The notes: generated by a model not told the origin, from the letters alone. A stretch of 64,000 nt of DNA from Indolivaga alginatilytica (GCF_003201355.1 NZ_QICL01000002.1:186001-250000), one strand, 5' to 3'; shown: positions 35,283 to 45,745, counted from the stretch's first letter. Made by a program: numbers and translations.

Positions 35283-36743
35283 ATGGAATTGCAGGCTTTG
35301 ATATCAAACATAAAATCGGAAGATATAGTAGAAATACTAGGCATTAAAGATGTAAATGTAACAGGTATTACTTCCGATTCACGCAAAGTAACCACAGGTT
35401 ATGCGTTTATAGCACTGAAAGGTGTTCAAGTGGATGGGCATGATTTTATTGCGAAAGCAATAGAGTTGGGAGCAAAAGTTATTATTCATGACGAAGATAC
35501 TGATACATCTAATTCATCAGTTACTTACATAAAGGTAAAAGATGCGGCGGATGCCATTGGGAAAATAGCCTCGGCATGGTATGGCAACCCTTCTCAGAAA
35601 TTGAATCTGGTTGGTGTTACCGGTACAAATGGTAAAACAACTACTGCAACTCTTCTGTATAATGTTTTTCGTAAATTAGGATATGGAGCAGGATTGCTTT
35701 CTACCGTTTGCAATTATGTAAACGACGATCAGTTTCCGGCAACTCATACCACGCCGGATCCTATTTCGTTGAATGAATTTCTGGCTAAGATGGTTGAAGC
35801 AGGTTGTGAGTATGCTTTCATGGAAGTTAGTTCGCACGCTATTCACCAAAAGCGAATCAGTGGCTTAGAGTTTAAAGGAGGTATATTCTCTAACTTGACT
35901 CAAGACCACTTAGATTATCACGGTACTATGCAGGATTATTTAAAAGCTAAAAAAGCATTTTTTGATAATCTGCCAGCTACCGCTTTTACGTTGACAAATG
36001 TTGATGACAAGAATGGTTTGGTAATGTTACAAAATACCAAAGCCAAAAAATATACATATTCACTACGAACTCTTGCCGATTTTAAGGCTCGTGTTATCGA
36101 AAAACATTTCGATGGAACTGCTATCGAAATAAATGGTAGAGAACTTGAAGTTCAGTTTGTAGGAGTATTCAATGTCTATAACCTACTGGCAGTATATGGT
36201 GCATCTGTACTGCTCGGTGAAGACCTGGAGAAAATATTGATAGTGTTGAGTACTTTGAAATCGGTTGCAGGTCGTTTCGAAACTATTCGTTCCAAAGATG
36301 GCTTTACTGCAATTGTAGATTATGCACATACACCCGATGCACTTGTTAATGTGCTTGGTGCTATTCATGATGTCTTAGAAGGAGGCGGTCGTGTAATTAC
36401 CGTAGTAGGTTGCGGTGGTAATAGAGATAAAACCAAACGCCCTATAATGGCTCGCGAGGCTGTAACATTAAGCGATCAGGTGATTTTGACATCGGATAAT
36501 CCCCGATTCGAAGAGCCTCAATCTATCGTTGATGATATGGTTGCAGGTTTAGACCCTGTACAGATGAAAAAAGCTTTGTGTATTGTAGATAGAGAACAGG
36601 CAATAAAAACAGCTTGTACTTTTGCAAAACCCGGAGATGTGATACTTATTGCAGGCAAAGGACACGAAGATTATCAAGATGTAAAAGGCGTGAAACATCA
36701 TTTTGACGATAAAGAAATTGTCAAAAATATACTTGGATTGTAA
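35283..36743 (+). CDS. murE: UDP-MurNAc-tripeptide ligase MurE
   Basis: MurE adds the third amino acid to the peptidoglycan stem peptide. The ATP site is [15 protein letters not shown], and [11 protein letters not shown] and [13 protein letters not shown] follow. The substrate-selecting motif is DNPR ([10 protein letters not shown]), which marks meso-diaminopimelate enzymes. Length 486 is typical. murF, usually next, is absent here. Confidence 0.95.
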   Translation: MELQALISNIKSEDIVEILGIKDVNVTGITSDSRKVTTGYAFIALKGVQVDGHDFIAKAIELGAKVIIHDEDTDTSNSSVTYIKVKDAADAIGKIASAWYGNPSQKLNLVGVTGTNGKTTTATLLYNVFRKLGYGAGLLSTVCNYVNDDQFPATHTTPDPISLNEFLAKMVEAGCEYAFMEVSSHAIHQKRISGLEFKGGIFSNLTQDHLDYHGTMQDYLKAKKAFFDNLPATAFTLTNVDDKNGLVMLQNTKAKKYTYSLRTLADFKARVIEKHFDGTAIEINGRELEVQFVGVFNVYNLLAVYGASVLLGEDLEKILIVLSTLKSVAGRFETIRSKDGFTAIVDYAHTPDALVNVLGAIHDVLEGGGRVITVVGCGGNRDKTKRPIMAREAVTLSDQVILTSDNPRFEEPQSIVDDMVAGLDPVQMKKALCIVDREQAIKTACTFAKPGDVILIAGKGHEDYQDVKGVKHHFDDKEIVKNILGL

Positions 36744-36799
36744 TCCTAAATTAAGAAATTATAAACTACCTGATATAGGCGATAAAATTAAATTATATA

Positions 36800-38062
36800 A
36801 TGCTATACTATCTATTCAACTATTTGGATTCCTTAGACTTTCCCGGTGCGGGTATGTTTAGGTATGTATCTTTCAGAGCAGTCATAACGATTATCCTTTC
36901 TATGGGAATATCTACTATTATAGGTCGACGGATTATTGATAAATTGCAAGTATTGCAAATCGGAGAGACTGTACGTAATCTCGGCTTGGAAGGACAACTA
37001 AGTAAAAAGGGTACTCCTACCATGGGAGGGGTCATTATTATCATTGCTATTATAATTCCTGTGATATTATTGGCACGTCTGGAGAATACTTATATCATAT
37101 TGATGTTGATAACTACAATATGGTTAGGATCGTTAGGCTTTTTAGATGATTATATAAAAGTTTTCAAAAAAGATAAAGAAGGATTACATGGTAAATTTAA
37201 AGTCATAGCACAAGTTGGTCTTGGCTTGATTGTAGGCTTAACTTTATATCTGAGTCCGACGGTTATAGTACGTGAAAATACCGAAATACGTAATCAAGAG
37301 AATGTAATCGAAAGAGTTACTTATACAGTTGAAGGAGTAAAATCAACGCAGACAACTATTCCTTTTCTTAAGAATAATAACTTGGATTATGAATCGTTTG
37401 TTACTTTTCTGGGCGATTACTCAACTCCTGCTGCATGGATATTATTCGTGTTTGTAGTTATATTCATTGTAACCGCTGTATCAAATGGAGCTAATCTTAC
37501 CGATGGTCTCGATGGATTGGCTGCCGGTAGTTCGGCTATTATAGGTGTAACACTCGGGATTCTGGCATATGTATCGGGACACGTTGAATTTGCTTCTTAT
37601 CTGAATATAATGTTTATTCCCGGTAGTGAAGAGTTGGTTGTATTTGCTGCCGCCTTTATAGGTGCAACAATCGGATTTCTTTGGTACAACTCTTATCCTG
37701 CTCAGGTATTTATGGGAGATACAGGAAGTTTGACATTAGGAGGTATTATAGGTGTATTTGCTGTTATTATACATAAAGAACTATTGTTACCTATACTTTG
37801 CGGAGTTTTCTTCGTGGAAAGTTTATCGGTAATGATGCAGGTGTTTTATTTCAAGTTTACCAAAAAGAAATACGGAGAAGGTCGCCGCGTTTTCAAAATG
37901 ACACCTCTGCATCACCATTTTCAGAAAGCGGGAAATTCAGGGATACAGGCACTTATACAAAAACCGTTTAATCCTGTGCCTGAGTCTAAAATTGTGATTC
38001 GTTTCTGGATTATCGGGATTATATTAGCGGCTGTTACTTTGGCTACATTGAAAATGAGATAA
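36800..38062 (+). CDS. mraY: Phospho-MurNAc-pentapeptide transferase MraY
   Basis: MraY transfers phospho-MurNAc-pentapeptide to undecaprenyl phosphate, forming lipid I in the inner membrane. There are about ten membrane helices, with the motifs [33 protein letters not shown] and MTPLHHHFQ. At 420 residues it is longer than the usual 360. The extra length is a polar insert near residues 155-205 ([20 protein letters not shown]), a feature of this phylum. Confidence 0.95.
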   Translation: MLYYLFNYLDSLDFPGAGMFRYVSFRAVITIILSMGISTIIGRRIIDKLQVLQIGETVRNLGLEGQLSKKGTPTMGGVIIIIAIIIPVILLARLENTYIILMLITTIWLGSLGFLDDYIKVFKKDKEGLHGKFKVIAQVGLGLIVGLTLYLSPTVIVRENTEIRNQENVIERVTYTVEGVKSTQTTIPFLKNNNLDYESFVTFLGDYSTPAAWILFVFVVIFIVTAVSNGANLTDGLDGLAAGSSAIIGVTLGILAYVSGHVEFASYLNIMFIPGSEELVVFAAAFIGATIGFLWYNSYPAQVFMGDTGSLTLGGIIGVFAVIIHKELLLPILCGVFFVESLSVMMQVFYFKFTKKKYGEGRRVFKMTPLHHHFQKAGNSGIQALIQKPFNPVPESKIVIRFWIIGIILAAVTLATLKMR

Positions 38063-38108
38063 CATGTAGAGGCGAATTACATTCGCCTGGTATTATAATA
38101 TATACGAA

Positions 38109-39443
38109 ATGAAAAAGATAGTAATACTCGGAGGTGGCGAAAGCGGAGTAGGTTCTGCTATACTTGCTCAGGCAAAAGGATTTGAAGTCTTTTTGTCCGA
38201 TAACGGGGCTTTGCAGGAGAAATACAAGATTGAATTGACAAGCCGAAATATTCCTTTTGAAGAAAAAGGTCATACCGAAGAGAATATACTTTCAGCAGGC
38301 GAGATAATTAAGAGTCCTGGTATTCCCGATAGCGTACCTCTGATTCAGCAGGCAAAAGCAAAAGGAATATCTATTATTTCGGAAATAGAATTTGCAGGCA
38401 GATATACCGATGCAACAAAAATATGTATTACGGGTAGCAATGGTAAAACAACTACAACAAGTTTGCTTTATCATCTACTAAAATCTGCCGGACTGAATGT
38501 AGGTCTGGGAGGTAATATCGGAAAAAGTTTTGCAAGGCAGGTTGCCGAAAATAGTTATGATTATTATGTCTTGGAATTGAGTAGTTTTCAATTAGATAAT
38601 ATGTATGATTTTAAAGCGGATATTGCCATACTACTCAATATAACACCCGATCATTTGGATCGGTACGATCATGATTTTCAGAAGTATGTAGACGCAAAGA
38701 TGCGTATTACTCAAAACCAAACACCGGAAGATGCTTTTATTTATTGGGCAGAAGATCCGGTTGTAACAAAGGAAGTGGCAAAGAAACAGCCTATAGCTAG
38801 GGTGTTTACATTCTCGGAGCATAAAGCTGATAATGTTTCAGCATATGCAGATAATGATCAGATAGTAATTAATACATCAAAATCAGTATTCACTATGGAG
38901 CAGGATTTATTGGCTTTAACGGGTACTCATAACTTATATAATTCTTTGGCTTCGGCTATTGCAGCCAAATTATTGGATATCAAGGATGAGAAGATAAGGC
39001 AGTCGCTGAGTGATTTTAAAGGTGTAGAACATCGGTTAGAAAAAGTAGCTACTGTAAGAGGGATACAATTTATAAATGACTCTAAGGCTACTAATGTCAA
39101 CTCTTGTTGGTATGCCTTGAAAAGCATGAAAACAAAAGTTGTACTTATATTAGGTGGAACAGATAAGGGAAATGATTATCAGGAAATAGAGGAGCTTGTA
39201 AAAACAAAAGTACATGCTCTGGTTTTCTTGGGAGTGGATAATTCGAAACTACATAAATTTTTCGATGGAAAGATCGGAACTATTGTTGATGCAGGTTCTA
39301 TGGAGGAAGCTGTAACAAAAGCTTATTCGTTATCGAAAGAAGGAGACTCGGTTCTCTTATCACCATGCTGTGCAAGTTTCGATTTATTTAAAAATTATGA
39401 GGATAGAGGTGACCAGTTTAAATATTGGGTAAGAAAATTATAA
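38109..39443 (+). CDS. murD: UDP-MurNAc-L-alanine:D-glutamate ligase MurD
   Basis: MurD adds D-glutamate to UDP-MurNAc-L-alanine. The 444-residue protein has the N-terminal Rossmann GGGESGVGSA, the ATP site ITGSNGKTTTTSLLYH, LNITPDHLDRYDHDF, and the late INDSKATN and LSPCCASFD motifs. Its stop codon overlaps the first unit of a heptamer repeat array (39442-39469). Confidence 0.95.
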   Translation: MKKIVILGGGESGVGSAILAQAKGFEVFLSDNGALQEKYKIELTSRNIPFEEKGHTEENILSAGEIIKSPGIPDSVPLIQQAKAKGISIISEIEFAGRYTDATKICITGSNGKTTTTSLLYHLLKSAGLNVGLGGNIGKSFARQVAENSYDYYVLELSSFQLDNMYDFKADIAILLNITPDHLDRYDHDFQKYVDAKMRITQNQTPEDAFIYWAEDPVVTKEVAKKQPIARVFTFSEHKADNVSAYADNDQIVINTSKSVFTMEQDLLALTGTHNLYNSLASAIAAKLLDIKDEKIRQSLSDFKGVEHRLEKVATVRGIQFINDSKATNVNSCWYALKSMKTKVVLILGGTDKGNDYQEIEELVKTKVHALVFLGVDNSKLHKFFDGKIGTIVDAGSMEEAVTKAYSLSKEGDSVLLSPCCASFDLFKNYEDRGDQFKYWVRKL

Positions 39444-39469
39444 CAGTCAACAGTCAGCAGTCAACAATT
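39442..39469. repeat. Heptamer tandem repeat (AACAGTC type) after murD
   Basis: Units AACAGTC, AACAGTC, AGCAGTC, AACAATT start inside the murD stop codon. They are followed by octamers leading to the ftsW start. Confidence 0.8.
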
Positions 39470-39475
39470 GACTAT

Positions 39476-39506
39476 CTACTTGTTTACTCGTGAATTTGTA
39501 AACTAA
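39476..39506. repeat. Octamer repeat before ftsW
   Basis: CTACTTG, TTTACTCG, TGAATTTG, TAAACTAA have period 8 and run to 5 bases before the ATG at 39512. They resemble the array before ftsQ. Confidence 0.65.
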
Positions 39507-39511
39507 AGAAT

Positions 39512-40714
39512 ATGAACGTCTTTGAGCGAATATTTAAAGGAGATAAAACAATTTGGTGCATATTTATAGCTTTATGTATCATCTCATTATTGGAAGTATT
39601 CAGTGCTTCCAGTACCATTGTTTATCGCCAGCACAACCATTGGGGGCCTATTTTGCGTCATGCGGTATTCCTTCTGATTGGTTTTGGATCTGTCATGTTC
39701 CTTCAAAGGGTTCCTACACGCTATTTTGCAGCGTTATTACTATTACTGCCTATTTCGTGGATATTGCTGGTAATGACTATGTTTATAGGAACAGACGTTA
39801 ATGGAGCACAGCGTTGGTTGGGCGTAGGTGCTTTTACGATACAACCGTCGGAGTTTGCAAAGTTGGCTTTAGTTGGCTTTGTAGCCTTCTTTTTGAGTAA
39901 AATGAAGCCCGATAACGAGTCGTTTCTGTTTAAAATATTAATGGGTGGTATATTAGTCACCTGTGCGCTTATTATTACTGAAAACCTATCTACAGCATGT
40001 CTGCTTTTTGGCGTCTGTTATTTGATGATGTTTATTGGTCAGGTTAGCTTTAAGAAATTAGGACTGATTGCGTTATGCGGAATCAGTGCTTTGGTTCTAT
40101 TAATAGGTTCTTTAACTCTTATACCTAAATCTACCGCAAAAGATTACTTACCGGATCGTTTTGCGACCTGGCAAAATCGTATTGACCGACATTCTGCGGA
40201 GCAGGACGAGAGCAATATCTCATCGCCCGAGGAATATAAAATAACTGATGACAACTATCAGGTATCACATGCCAAGATAGCAATAGCTAACGGTGAAATT
40301 ATAGGTCTGCCCGGTAGTGGAAACGAACGTGACTTTTTACCTCAAGCATACTCTGATTTTATTTTTGCTATTATTCTCGAAGAAATGGGATTGCTGGGTG
40401 GTCTGTTTACATTACTTTTGTATGTAGCCTTAATGATTCGAACAGGAGTTCTGGCATCTAAATGTGAGAAATTATTTCCCCGTTATCTCTTGTTGGGTGC
40501 GGGATTGATTATAACAGTACAGGCATTAGCCAATATGGCTGTTGCCGTGAATTTGATACCCGTTACGGGGCAACCTTTACCACTTATCAGTCGTGGAGGA
40601 ACATCTACTATTATAACGTGTATTTATTTTGGAATAATACTAGCGTGTTCAAATGCAAAAGAAGATCAACATGAAGATGTGGATGAAGATATTGCAAATG
40701 TAGAATACGAGTAA
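39512..40714 (+). CDS. ftsW: Septal peptidoglycan polymerase FtsW (SEDS family)
   Basis: FtsW is the SEDS-family glycosyltransferase that polymerises septal glycan strands with FtsI. The 400-residue protein has about ten membrane helices, with the conserved RWLGVGAFTIQPSEFAKLALV and the C-terminal NLIPVTGQPLPLISRGGTS signature. Position in the dcw cluster favours FtsW over RodA. The upstream gap is filled by heptamer and octamer repeats. Confidence 0.93.
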   Translation: MNVFERIFKGDKTIWCIFIALCIISLLEVFSASSTIVYRQHNHWGPILRHAVFLLIGFGSVMFLQRVPTRYFAALLLLLPISWILLVMTMFIGTDVNGAQRWLGVGAFTIQPSEFAKLALVGFVAFFLSKMKPDNESFLFKILMGGILVTCALIITENLSTACLLFGVCYLMMFIGQVSFKKLGLIALCGISALVLLIGSLTLIPKSTAKDYLPDRFATWQNRIDRHSAEQDESNISSPEEYKITDDNYQVSHAKIAIANGEIIGLPGSGNERDFLPQAYSDFIFAIILEEMGLLGGLFTLLLYVALMIRTGVLASKCEKLFPRYLLLGAGLIITVQALANMAVAVNLIPVTGQPLPLISRGGTSTIITCIYFGIILACSNAKEDQHEDVDEDIANVEYE

Positions 40715-40727
40715 AATTAAACGATCG

Positions 40728-41843
40728 ATGAAACAGCCAATGAGAGTTATTATAAGTGGAGGAGGTACGGGAGGTCATATTTTTCCTGCCATATCTATTG
40801 CCAATGCTATAAAATTGCGTTATCCGGATGCAGCTATTCTTTTTGTAGGTGCAGAAGATAGAATGGAAATGACTCGTGTCCCAAAAGCAGGATATGATAT
40901 TGTAGGTCTTCCGGTAGCAGGTTTCAATAGAAAAGAATTATTCAAAAATATATCGGTTGTAAAGAAACTGATAACAAGCCTTTTTAAGGCAAACAGCGTT
41001 GTGAAGAAATTTAATCCTGATATAGCAATTGGTGTAGGAGGTTATGCAAGCGGCCCATTATTAAAGGTTGCTTCGAGAAGAGGTATACCGACTCTTATTC
41101 AAGAGCAAAATTCATATGCCGGAGTAACTAATAAGTTATTAGCTAAAAAAGCTTCTAAGATTTGTGTAGCTTACGAAGGGATGGAAGCATTCTTTCCTAA
41201 AGATAAAATAGTATTGACAGGTAACCCTTGTCGTCAGGATTTGCTATCGGATGTGTCGAAAGAAGAAGCATACCGTTTCTTCAAGCTTGACCCTATGAAA
41301 AGAACTATTCTTGTTTTGGGAGGAAGTCTTGGAGCACGCACTTTGAACCAGAGTATAATGAGAAATTTATCACTCTTGGATAATTCAGGAGTACAGATTC
41401 TTTGGCAGTGCGGCGAACGCTATCAATATGATCTGACAATAGAATTAACTGATAAATCTCAGGCTCAATATATCCATCTGTATGATTTTATAAACAGAAT
41501 GGATTTGGCTTATAAGGCTGCCGATATTGTGGTTTCCAGAGCGGGAGCAGGTTCTATCTCGGAACTTAGCATATTGGCGAAACCTACTATTCTGATCCCG
41601 TCTCCGAATGTAGCAGAAGATCATCAAACCAAAAATGCAATGGCATTGGTTGATAAAAATGCGGCCATAATGATCAACGACGAAGATGCTGCGTCTAAAC
41701 TTCTGGGTAGTGCATTGCAGATAGTAAAAGATGATAGTATGCTTGCTATGTTAGCAAAAAATATAAAGACAATGGCGCATCCCGATGCGGCAGATCAGAT
41801 TGTGGACGAAATAGAAAAACTGGTTAATAAAGAAGGTAAATAG
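40728..41843 (+). CDS. murG: UDP-GlcNAc transferase MurG
   Basis: MurG adds GlcNAc to lipid I to make lipid II at the cytoplasmic membrane face. The 371 residues show the GT28 signatures ISGGGTGGHIFPAISIA, IGVGGYASGPLL, EQNSYAGVTNKLLAK, LVLGGSLGARTLNQS and the SRAGAGSISELSIL donor site. The murC start follows after 5 bases. Confidence 0.96.
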   Translation: MKQPMRVIISGGGTGGHIFPAISIANAIKLRYPDAAILFVGAEDRMEMTRVPKAGYDIVGLPVAGFNRKELFKNISVVKKLITSLFKANSVVKKFNPDIAIGVGGYASGPLLKVASRRGIPTLIQEQNSYAGVTNKLLAKKASKICVAYEGMEAFFPKDKIVLTGNPCRQDLLSDVSKEEAYRFFKLDPMKRTILVLGGSLGARTLNQSIMRNLSLLDNSGVQILWQCGERYQYDLTIELTDKSQAQYIHLYDFINRMDLAYKAADIVVSRAGAGSISELSILAKPTILIPSPNVAEDHQTKNAMALVDKNAAIMINDEDAASKLLGSALQIVKDDSMLAMLAKNIKTMAHPDAADQIVDEIEKLVNKEGK

Positions 41844-41848
41844 AGATT

Positions 41849-43225
41849 ATGGAAAATATAAAGTCAGTATATTTTTTAGGGATAGGTGGTATTGGTATGA
41901 GTAACCTGGCTCGCTATTTTCTTTCGAAAGGAAAGAAAGTTGCAGGGTATGACAAAACCGAGACTTTGCTGACTCAGACTCTTGTGCAGGAAGGTGCAAG
42001 TATTCATTACGATGATAATACAAATAATATTCCTACTGATTTTACAGATAAAGATTCAACTTTAGTTGTTTATACTCCAGCTCTGCCGAGTGATAGTGCT
42101 GAGTTACAATATTTCCAACAAAACAATTTCGATCTTAAAAAACGAGCTCAGGTTTTAGGCTTGATAACTAAAAGCAGTAAAGCTTTATGTTGTGCGGGTA
42201 CTCATGGCAAGACAACTACTTCAAGTATGCTTGCTCATATTCTGAAAGGTTCTCATCTCGATTGCAATGCTTTTCTGGGAGGAATACTTAAAAATTACGG
42301 AAGTAATCTGATGTTGTCCGATACCAGTGAATTTACAGTAGTAGAAGCTGACGAGTACGATCGTTCTTTCCATTGGCTGCATCCTTATATGGCTCTGATA
42401 ACTTCAGTTGATCCCGATCACTTGGATATATACGGAACGGAAGCCGAATATTTGAAAAGCTTTGAAAAATTCACAAGCCTGATCCAACCCGGAGGGGCTT
42501 TAGTGATGAAACACAATATTAAACTGTCTCCTAAACTAGTCGAAGGAGTCAGACTATATACATACTCTATTGATAGAGGTGATTTTCATGCTACAAATAT
42601 AAAAGTAGGTGGAGGTACTATTCGTTTCGATTTTGTGACACCTAAAAGCACTGTCAAAAATATAGAATTGGGAGTTCCTGTTAGAATTAATATCGAGAAC
42701 GGAATCGGTTCTATGGCTCTGGCTTGGTTAAACGGAGCGACGGATGAAGAATTACGCCGTGCGATGGCTACCTTTCAAGGAGCAAAACGTCGTTTTGACT
42801 TTCTCCTAAAATCCGATGATCTGGTAATGATAGATGACTATGCTCATCACCCCGATGAACTTTCGGCAAGTATATCTTCTGTCAAAGAATTATATCCGGA
42901 TAAAAAAGTGTTGGGAGTTTTTCAACCGCACTTATATACACGAACCCGGGATTTTGTAGATGAGTTTGCCAGAAGTCTCTCTCTCTTGGATGAGTTGATT
43001 CTTTTGGATATATATCCTGCCCGCGAAAAACCGATTGAAGGAATAACCTCAAAAGTTATTTTTGATAAAGTTTCCTGCAAAAAAACGTTGTGCAAAAAAG
43101 AAGAGCTATTAGATTTACTGGAGAAAAAGGACGATATTGAGGTGCTTTTGACAATAGGAGCCGGAGACATAGATCAATTGTTACCCGAAATAAAAGAAAT
43201 TATTAGTAACAGAGTTAACCGATAG
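41849..43225 (+). CDS. murC: UDP-MurNAc:L-alanine ligase MurC
   Basis: MurC adds the first residue, L-alanine, to UDP-MurNAc. The 458-residue protein shows the N-terminal GIGGIGMSNLARYF, ATP site CAGTHGKTTTSSMLAH, EADEYDRSFHWL, SVDPDHLDIYGT and the IDDYAHHPDEL motif. It precedes ftsQ with an octamer-repeat spacer. murB and ddl, often next to murC, are absent. Confidence 0.96.
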   Translation: MENIKSVYFLGIGGIGMSNLARYFLSKGKKVAGYDKTETLLTQTLVQEGASIHYDDNTNNIPTDFTDKDSTLVVYTPALPSDSAELQYFQQNNFDLKKRAQVLGLITKSSKALCCAGTHGKTTTSSMLAHILKGSHLDCNAFLGGILKNYGSNLMLSDTSEFTVVEADEYDRSFHWLHPYMALITSVDPDHLDIYGTEAEYLKSFEKFTSLIQPGGALVMKHNIKLSPKLVEGVRLYTYSIDRGDFHATNIKVGGGTIRFDFVTPKSTVKNIELGVPVRINIENGIGSMALAWLNGATDEELRRAMATFQGAKRRFDFLLKSDDLVMIDDYAHHPDELSASISSVKELYPDKKVLGVFQPHLYTRTRDFVDEFARSLSLLDELILLDIYPAREKPIEGITSKVIFDKVSCKKTLCKKEELLDLLEKKDDIEVLLTIGAGDIDQLLPEIKEIISNRVNR

Positions 43226-43243
43226 GCGAGTAGACAAGTCTCG

Positions 43244-43275
43244 TTTACTTGTTTACCTGTTAACTTGTAAACTAA
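43244..43275. repeat. Octamer tandem repeat before ftsQ
   Basis: TTTACTTG, TTTACCTG, TTAACTTG, TAAACTAA follow with period 8 and end 5 bases before the ftsQ ATG. The last unit is identical to that before ftsW. Confidence 0.75.
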
Positions 43276-43280
43276 AATGA

Positions 43281-44015
43281 ATGGTAAAAAAAATATTAGT
43301 TATTATCGGATTGTGTTTATTGGGTGGTTACCTGATTTTTGCGGCTTTCTTTTTCGAGAAAAAGCCACAAGATAAGATATGCAACCAATTTGAGATTGTG
43401 GTAAACAATGAAGATACTGACCGCTTTATAAATGTTGCCGACTTAGAAAAAGATATAGACTCACGAGGGTTAAATCCTTATGGAAAGCAGCTAAAAGAAG
43501 TTAATACTTTGGCTATACAAGAGGCTTTGTTATCTAATAAATTAATCAAGTCTGCCGAGGTTTTCTTAACTAGCGGAGGTGGTATCAGAGCTGTAATTAT
43601 TGAGCGAATCCCCATTCTGAGGGTTATGCCAGCAGGTGGGCAAAGTTACTATATTGATAAAGACGGGGAGAAAATGCCTCTCTCTATTCACAATACAGCA
43701 TACCTGCCAATTGCAACCGGAGAAATAAAAGATGAGTTTGCAAAGACAGATTTATATAAATTTGCACTATTTTTGTCTAAGAACGAATTTTGGAATGCTC
43801 AGATCGAACAAATTGTGGTGCAGTCCCCGAATGAAGTTGTCCTGATAACCCGAATAGGGAATCACGAAGTACTGATGGGAAAGCTGGAAGATGTTGATGC
43901 TAAGCTAGATCGATTGAAAAAATTCTATACCGAAGCCTTACCCGGTACGGGCTGGAACAGGTATACAAAAATAAATTTGAAATACGACAAACAAGTTGTA
44001 GGCACAAAGCGTTGA
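43281..44015 (+). CDS. ftsQ: Cell-division protein FtsQ
   Basis: FtsQ is a bitopic periplasmic division protein that binds FtsL and FtsB. The 244 residues have an N-terminal membrane helix (ILVIIGLCLLGGYLIFAAFFF), a POTRA-like region (FINVADLEKDI to KSAEVFLTSGGG) and a beta-rich rest including GIRAVIIERIPILRVM. The name rests on topology and position before ftsA; sequence similarity in this family is weak. Confidence 0.88.
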   Translation: MVKKILVIIGLCLLGGYLIFAAFFFEKKPQDKICNQFEIVVNNEDTDRFINVADLEKDIDSRGLNPYGKQLKEVNTLAIQEALLSNKLIKSAEVFLTSGGGIRAVIIERIPILRVMPAGGQSYYIDKDGEKMPLSIHNTAYLPIATGEIKDEFAKTDLYKFALFLSKNEFWNAQIEQIVVQSPNEVVLITRIGNHEVLMGKLEDVDAKLDRLKKFYTEALPGTGWNRYTKINLKYDKQVVGTKR

Positions 44016-44106
44016 ATGTAAGATAATACTAAGTGTCCAAAAAGTATTTATCACATGGTCCGGAATCATAATAGCTTGTTGTTATTATGTTTACCGAAGC
44101 AATAAA

Positions 44107-44121
44107 AAGCTCTGTGAGTTT
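44107..44121. repeat. AGGTCT-family copy with paired change (AGCTC/GAGTT)
   Basis: AAGCTCTGTGAGTTT, preceded by AAGCAATAAA. Relative to AAGGTCTGTGACCTT a G in one arm became C and its partner C became G. One wobble pair remains. It lies in the 245-base ftsQ-ftsA gap. Confidence 0.5.
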
Positions 44122-44231
44122 CAATATTTTTGTGAAAAGAGCGTTTAGTATGTATATAAGTAAATAAAAGAGTTTAGAGATCTATCTAAGTAAACAAACT
44201 AGAATTGTTTTGCTTGTGGAAATGATATAAT

Positions 44232-44245
44232 AGGTCTTAGACCTT
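44232..44245. repeat. AGGTCT palindrome family copy before ftsA
   Basis: AGGTCTTAGACCTT lies 15 bases before the ftsA ATG. Confidence 0.75.
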
Positions 44246-44260
44246 AATAGGAAAGAAGAT

Positions 44261-45673
44261 ATGGAACAATCAGGTTTTATTGTCGGTATCGACTTAGGGA
44301 CTTCGAAAATTGTAGGATTGTTAGGACGGAAAAATGAGCAGGGAGTAATATCTATTCTCGCATCAGAATCTATCCCATCTGATAATTGTGTAAAGCACGG
44401 AGTGGTTTACAATATAGATGAAGCGGCAGGAAAAATAAAGAAGTTGGTAAACTTGTTGGAAAACAAGTCGGGTCGTAAAATAGGAAAAATATACGTGTCA
44501 GTTGCCGGGAAATCTTTGCGTGCAATAGAATATACTTTAACAAAAGATCTTATAGATGAGTCGGAAGTTTCATTTGCGGTTATAGACCAAATGGAACAAC
44601 AAGCTCGTCAGAATAAACCTGATTTTTTGACAAATTATAGTGTTGTTGCACCCGAAATATTTTTGGATGGACATCCCGAGGATGACCCTATTGGTAAAAC
44701 TGCAACTCTTGTAGAAGGGCGTTATCGTCTTATAGTAGGTCGTCCTAATATCAAGAGTAACCTGATAAAATGTATTACTGAAAAGAATCAGTTAGACATT
44801 GCCGGATTTATTGTTGGACCCGTTGCAGCCGGAGCTATCGTTCTGGATGAGACTGATAAGCAAGCAGGCTGTGCCCTTATCGACTTTGGTGCAGGTACAA
44901 CTACACTATCAATATATAAGGAAGGTCTTCTTCGCTATATGGCAGTGATACCATTTGGAGGTCGCACCATTTCTAAAGATGTAAAAGAACTAGGTTTTAT
45001 AGACACAGCTGCCGAATCGTATAAAATAAAATACGGTAGAGTAGGCAAGGATAAAAATAAACAAGCAACATCTTCTTCTAATTCAGAAGTTGACGTAAAG
45101 GAGATGAATAAAGTAATCCAACTTCGTGAAGAAGAGATTATTTTAAACATCCTTAATCAGATAAAAGAATCGGGTTATGCAGGCAAATTAGATGCCGGTA
45201 TAATAATAGTGGGAGGTGCTTCTCAATTGACAGGGTTACCTGAGTTTTTAGAAGAAAAAGCACAGATGCCAGTTAAAAAAGGAGCAGCAAAACGATTGTA
45301 TATTAATAACGCAGCCGATTTGTTGCAAAATCCTGCATATGCTCAATGTTTAGGACTATTGTTATTTGCAAATGAAAACTGCGAAAAAGTAGAAGCTCCT
45401 AAAGTTGATTATATCAACCGTCCACGTCCATTAGATTCAGCACAAAGTGGTAGTTATTCCGAAGCCACAGAAAGAAATCAAAATTCATCAGCACATCATG
45501 AACAACCACCTGTGGATAATGATGATGACGAAGAATACGAAGACGAAGAGCCGGAGTACGAAGAAAGATCGAGAAAAGGAAAAAAGGTGAAAGATAAAAA
45601 ATCACCCGGTCTTTTTGATTTCTTCGGTAAAATACAGAACTTAGGTGGAACTATGTTTAAAGATGAAGATTAA
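44261..45673 (+). CDS. ftsA: Cell-division protein FtsA
   Basis: FtsA is an actin-like ATPase that tethers FtsZ to the membrane. The 470 residues show the actin-fold phosphate loop VGIDLGTSKIVGLLG, the later IDFGAGTTTLSIY and IIIVGGASQLTGL. A long acidic and basic linker near residues 415-450 (NDDDEEYEDEEPEYEERSRK) leads to a C-terminal amphipathic tail (LFDFFGKIQNLGGTMF) for membrane binding. The linker is longer than in E. coli FtsA. Confidence 0.95.
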   Translation: MEQSGFIVGIDLGTSKIVGLLGRKNEQGVISILASESIPSDNCVKHGVVYNIDEAAGKIKKLVNLLENKSGRKIGKIYVSVAGKSLRAIEYTLTKDLIDESEVSFAVIDQMEQQARQNKPDFLTNYSVVAPEIFLDGHPEDDPIGKTATLVEGRYRLIVGRPNIKSNLIKCITEKNQLDIAGFIVGPVAAGAIVLDETDKQAGCALIDFGAGTTTLSIYKEGLLRYMAVIPFGGRTISKDVKELGFIDTAAESYKIKYGRVGKDKNKQATSSSNSEVDVKEMNKVIQLREEEIILNILNQIKESGYAGKLDAGIIIVGGASQLTGLPEFLEEKAQMPVKKGAAKRLYINNAADLLQNPAYAQCLGLLLFANENCEKVEAPKVDYINRPRPLDSAQSGSYSEATERNQNSSAHHEQPPVDNDDDEEYEDEEPEYEERSRKGKKVKDKKSPGLFDFFGKIQNLGGTMFKDED

Positions 45674-45720
45674 TTAATCTGCAACTTTTAGTCCTCCATT
45701 CGAATTAATAGCTAATTAGG

Positions 45721-45732
45721 GGTATTAGACCT
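45721..45732. repeat. Partial AGGTCT-family copy
   Basis: GGTATTAGACCT has one altered arm. It lies 14 bases before the next copy in the ftsA-ftsZ gap. Confidence 0.4.
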
Positions 45733-45745
45733 AGAAAAGCAATAC

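Noticed and set aside
39442-39506. CRISPR array
   Set aside because: Units are 7-8 bases and contiguous, without spacers.
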